Below, one piece after another: positions 62,715-64,000 of a stretch of DNA of 64,000 nucleotides. How positions within the stretch are numbered: position 1 is the stretch's first letter; every line of letters starts with the position of its first letter. Origin of the DNA: Streptomyces sp. NBC_00569 (GTDB lineage Bacteria; Actinomycetota; Actinomycetes; Streptomycetales; Streptomycetaceae); the NCBI RefSeq assembly GCF_036345255.1, contig NZ_CP107783.1, positions 2,356,001 through 2,420,000 of the forward strand, in the 5' to 3' direction. Made by a program: the position numbers and the translations under genes. Under the pieces are notes generated by a model, which searched no databases, had not been told where the DNA came from, and saw only the letters and a program-made list of their open reading frames with translations.

Positions 62715-62969
62715 AGCGCCTCCCGGTGGATCGATCGGGGTTTCCCGATCAGGGATTCCATTATGGGCGGCCCCGCCGACAGTGCCCGATCCGGGACCTG
62801 GACGCACAAGGAATTCCAAGGCACGCCCCGGTTGCGCGGCGCCGACGTCACTCGGCGTCACGGCCGGCAACCGGCTCGTGCCGGGATCGGACCTCCTCGC
62901 ACGCCGATCGGGCGGAAGCTTCTCCGCAGCGACGTCAGAAAACTGATCCATCATTCAGTAGCCGTTGCG
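62715..62969. other. Intergenic stretch with a hairpin near the MBL start
   Basis: GATCGGG at 62733..62739 pairs with CCCGATC at 62744..62750 on a 4-base loop. No gene is visible. An ATTCAGTA motif at 62953..62960 is repeated at 63008..63015. Confidence 0.4.
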
Positions 62970-63015
62970 TTGACACCGGTCTTCACGGCCTCGGATACTG
63001 ACTGGCGATTCAGTA
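62970..63015 (+). promoter_or_regulatory. Promoter and overlapping operator-like site of the acyl-CoA dehydrogenase gene
   Basis: TTGACA at 62970..62975 is followed after 18 bp by GATACT at 62994..62999, a sigma70-type promoter. TACTGA (62996..63001) and TCAGTA (63010..63015) form an inverted repeat with 8 bases between, overlapping the -10 and start. A TetR-type repressor would fit. Confidence 0.5.
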
Positions 63016-63080
63016 ATCGGGTCAGTGATCCGCGCCGGTCGTGACCCCCTCGTCGGTATCCGTCAGTTTCTGGAGGCACC

Positions 63081-64000
63081 GTGTCAGAGCTCCCCATCGA
63101 GCTGGTCCCCCTCACCCCGGAGCAGCGGGACATCGTGGACCTCACGAGGACGTTCGCGCGTGAGGAGATCCGCCCGCGCGGGCGTGCCGTGGACGAGGCG
63201 GACGTGGAGACGCCCTGGGATCTGTGGCGCGCGGCCGCGAAGGTCGGCATCACCGGCTTCATGCTGCCCGAGGAGTACGGGGGCGGCGGGTTCACCGACG
63301 TCTTCACGCAGGTCCTCGTCCAGGAGGAGCTGTGCGTCGGTGACCTGGGCATCGGCAACCTCCTCTGCTCGAACGGCTTCTTCGCCGACCCGGTCATGGA
63401 GCTGGGCACCGAGGAGCAGAAGCGTGCGTGGCTGACGCCGCTGGCCGGGCCCGACACCCCGATGACCTCGCTGGCGACGACCGAGCCGGGCTCCGGCTCC
63501 GACGCCGCGTCGATCGTGACGACCGCGACGCGCACGGCGGGCGGCTACCTCCTGAACGGCCAGAAGGCGTGGATCTCGAACGCGGGCGAGGCCGAGCAGT
63601 ACGTCGTCTTCGCCAAGACCGACCCGTCGCAGCGCTCGCGCGGTGTCACGGCGTTCCTGCTGCGCAAGGGCGCGGAGGGGCTCACGTTCGGTGAGCCGAT
63701 GCGCAAGATGGGCCAGCGCGCGATCGTGTGCCGCGAGGTGTTCTTCTCCGACGTGTTCGTGCCCGACGCGGACCGTCTCGGCGACGAGGGGCAGGGCTTC
63801 GCCGGCCTCATGCGGACGTTCGACATCTCGCGCGCCGTTCTGGGCGCGGCGGCCACGGGTGTGGCGCGGGCCGCGTACGAGTACGCCCGTGACTACGCGC
63901 GCACGCGCGTGCAGTTCGGCAAGCCGATCATCGAGCACCAGGCCGTGGCGTTCCGCCTCGCGGACATGCGGACGCGGATCGAGCAGTCCCGTCTGATGAC
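63081..64000 (+). CDS. Acyl-CoA dehydrogenase, 5' part (3' end outside window)
   Basis: The GTG at 63081 follows TGGAGGCACC. The visible 306 residues match the FadE-type acyl-CoA dehydrogenases: LTPEQRDIVDLTRTFAREEI, GFMLPEEYGGGGFTD, MTSLATTEPGSGSDA (FAD-binding), YLLNGQKAWISNAGEA and RVQFGKPIIEHQAV. It oxidises acyl-CoA to trans-2-enoyl-CoA using FAD. The catalytic Glu near the end of the protein is outside the window. Confidence 0.9.
   Translation, partial: MSELPIELVPLTPEQRDIVDLTRTFAREEIRPRGRAVDEADVETPWDLWRAAAKVGITGFMLPEEYGGGGFTDVFTQVLVQEELCVGDLGIGNLLCSNGFFADPVMELGTEEQKRAWLTPLAGPDTPMTSLATTEPGSGSDAASIVTTATRTAGGYLLNGQKAWISNAGEAEQYVVFAKTDPSQRSRGVTAFLLRKGAEGLTFGEPMRKMGQRAIVCREVFFSDVFVPDADRLGDEGQGFAGLMRTFDISRAVLGAAATGVARAAYEYARDYARTRVQFGKPIIEHQAVAFRLADMRTRIEQSRLM

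Overview
The window is high-GC DNA with GTG starts, twin-arginine and lipoprotein signal sequences, a conservon (cvnABCD), many LacI-type regulators and secreted carbohydrate-active proteins. Together these point to a Streptomyces or a close relative. I cannot name the species from the sequence alone.

Positions 1 to about 21900 are an accessory zone full of insertion-sequence debris. It holds one IS5-type element with a -1 slippery heptamer (11813..12693), one apparently intact integrase-type element (18625..19820), and at least six broken transposase fragments (IS5-type, IS3/IS481-type and IS256-type). Between them sit a probable amine or imino-acid catabolic operon (4448..8399: NhaC-like antiporter, DapA-type lyase, HcnC/HcnA/HcnB-like oxidoreductase subunits) with a divergent XRE-cupin regulator, a secreted trypsin-like protease, and the most unusual locus of the window. 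That locus is a 1605-residue bacterial relative of the animal antiviral protein SAMD9, with an aminoglycoside-kinase-like head and a LOTUS-like tail, translationally coupled to a small membrane-anchored protein. A tRNA-Pro(GGG) gene at 21972..22045 marks the edge of the zone. A 43-bp imperfect direct repeat lies beside the tRNA and again near the left end of the window.

Right of the tRNA the DNA looks like ordinary chromosome. A two-subunit transketolase is driven by a SoxR-type promoter and is probably leaderless. It is followed by an MFS transporter, an MmcQ/YjbR protein, a secreted ThuA/sugar-dehydrogenase/PKD/CBM6 protein with a sugar isomerase, a GNAT/XRE-cupin pair and an NMT1/THI5-type ABC transporter. 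An IS605-family TnpB element sits between that transporter operon and a LacI regulator. A threonine-degradation operon (tdh-kbl-lysR) comes next.

Positions 40976..57530 form a glycan-use region of divergent operons. Leftward it encodes two LplB/YtcP-type permeases, a solute-binding lipoprotein, an M1 aminopeptidase and a beta-helix/F5-8C protein. Rightward it encodes a 2-hydroxyacid dehydrogenase, a LacI regulator, an M60 (mucin-type) peptidase, a PL8 polysaccharide lyase and a DUF2264 protein. Three similar operator-like sites precede the three transcription units. The window ends with the conservon (57536..61063), an MBL-fold hydrolase and the 5' part of an acyl-CoA dehydrogenase gene.
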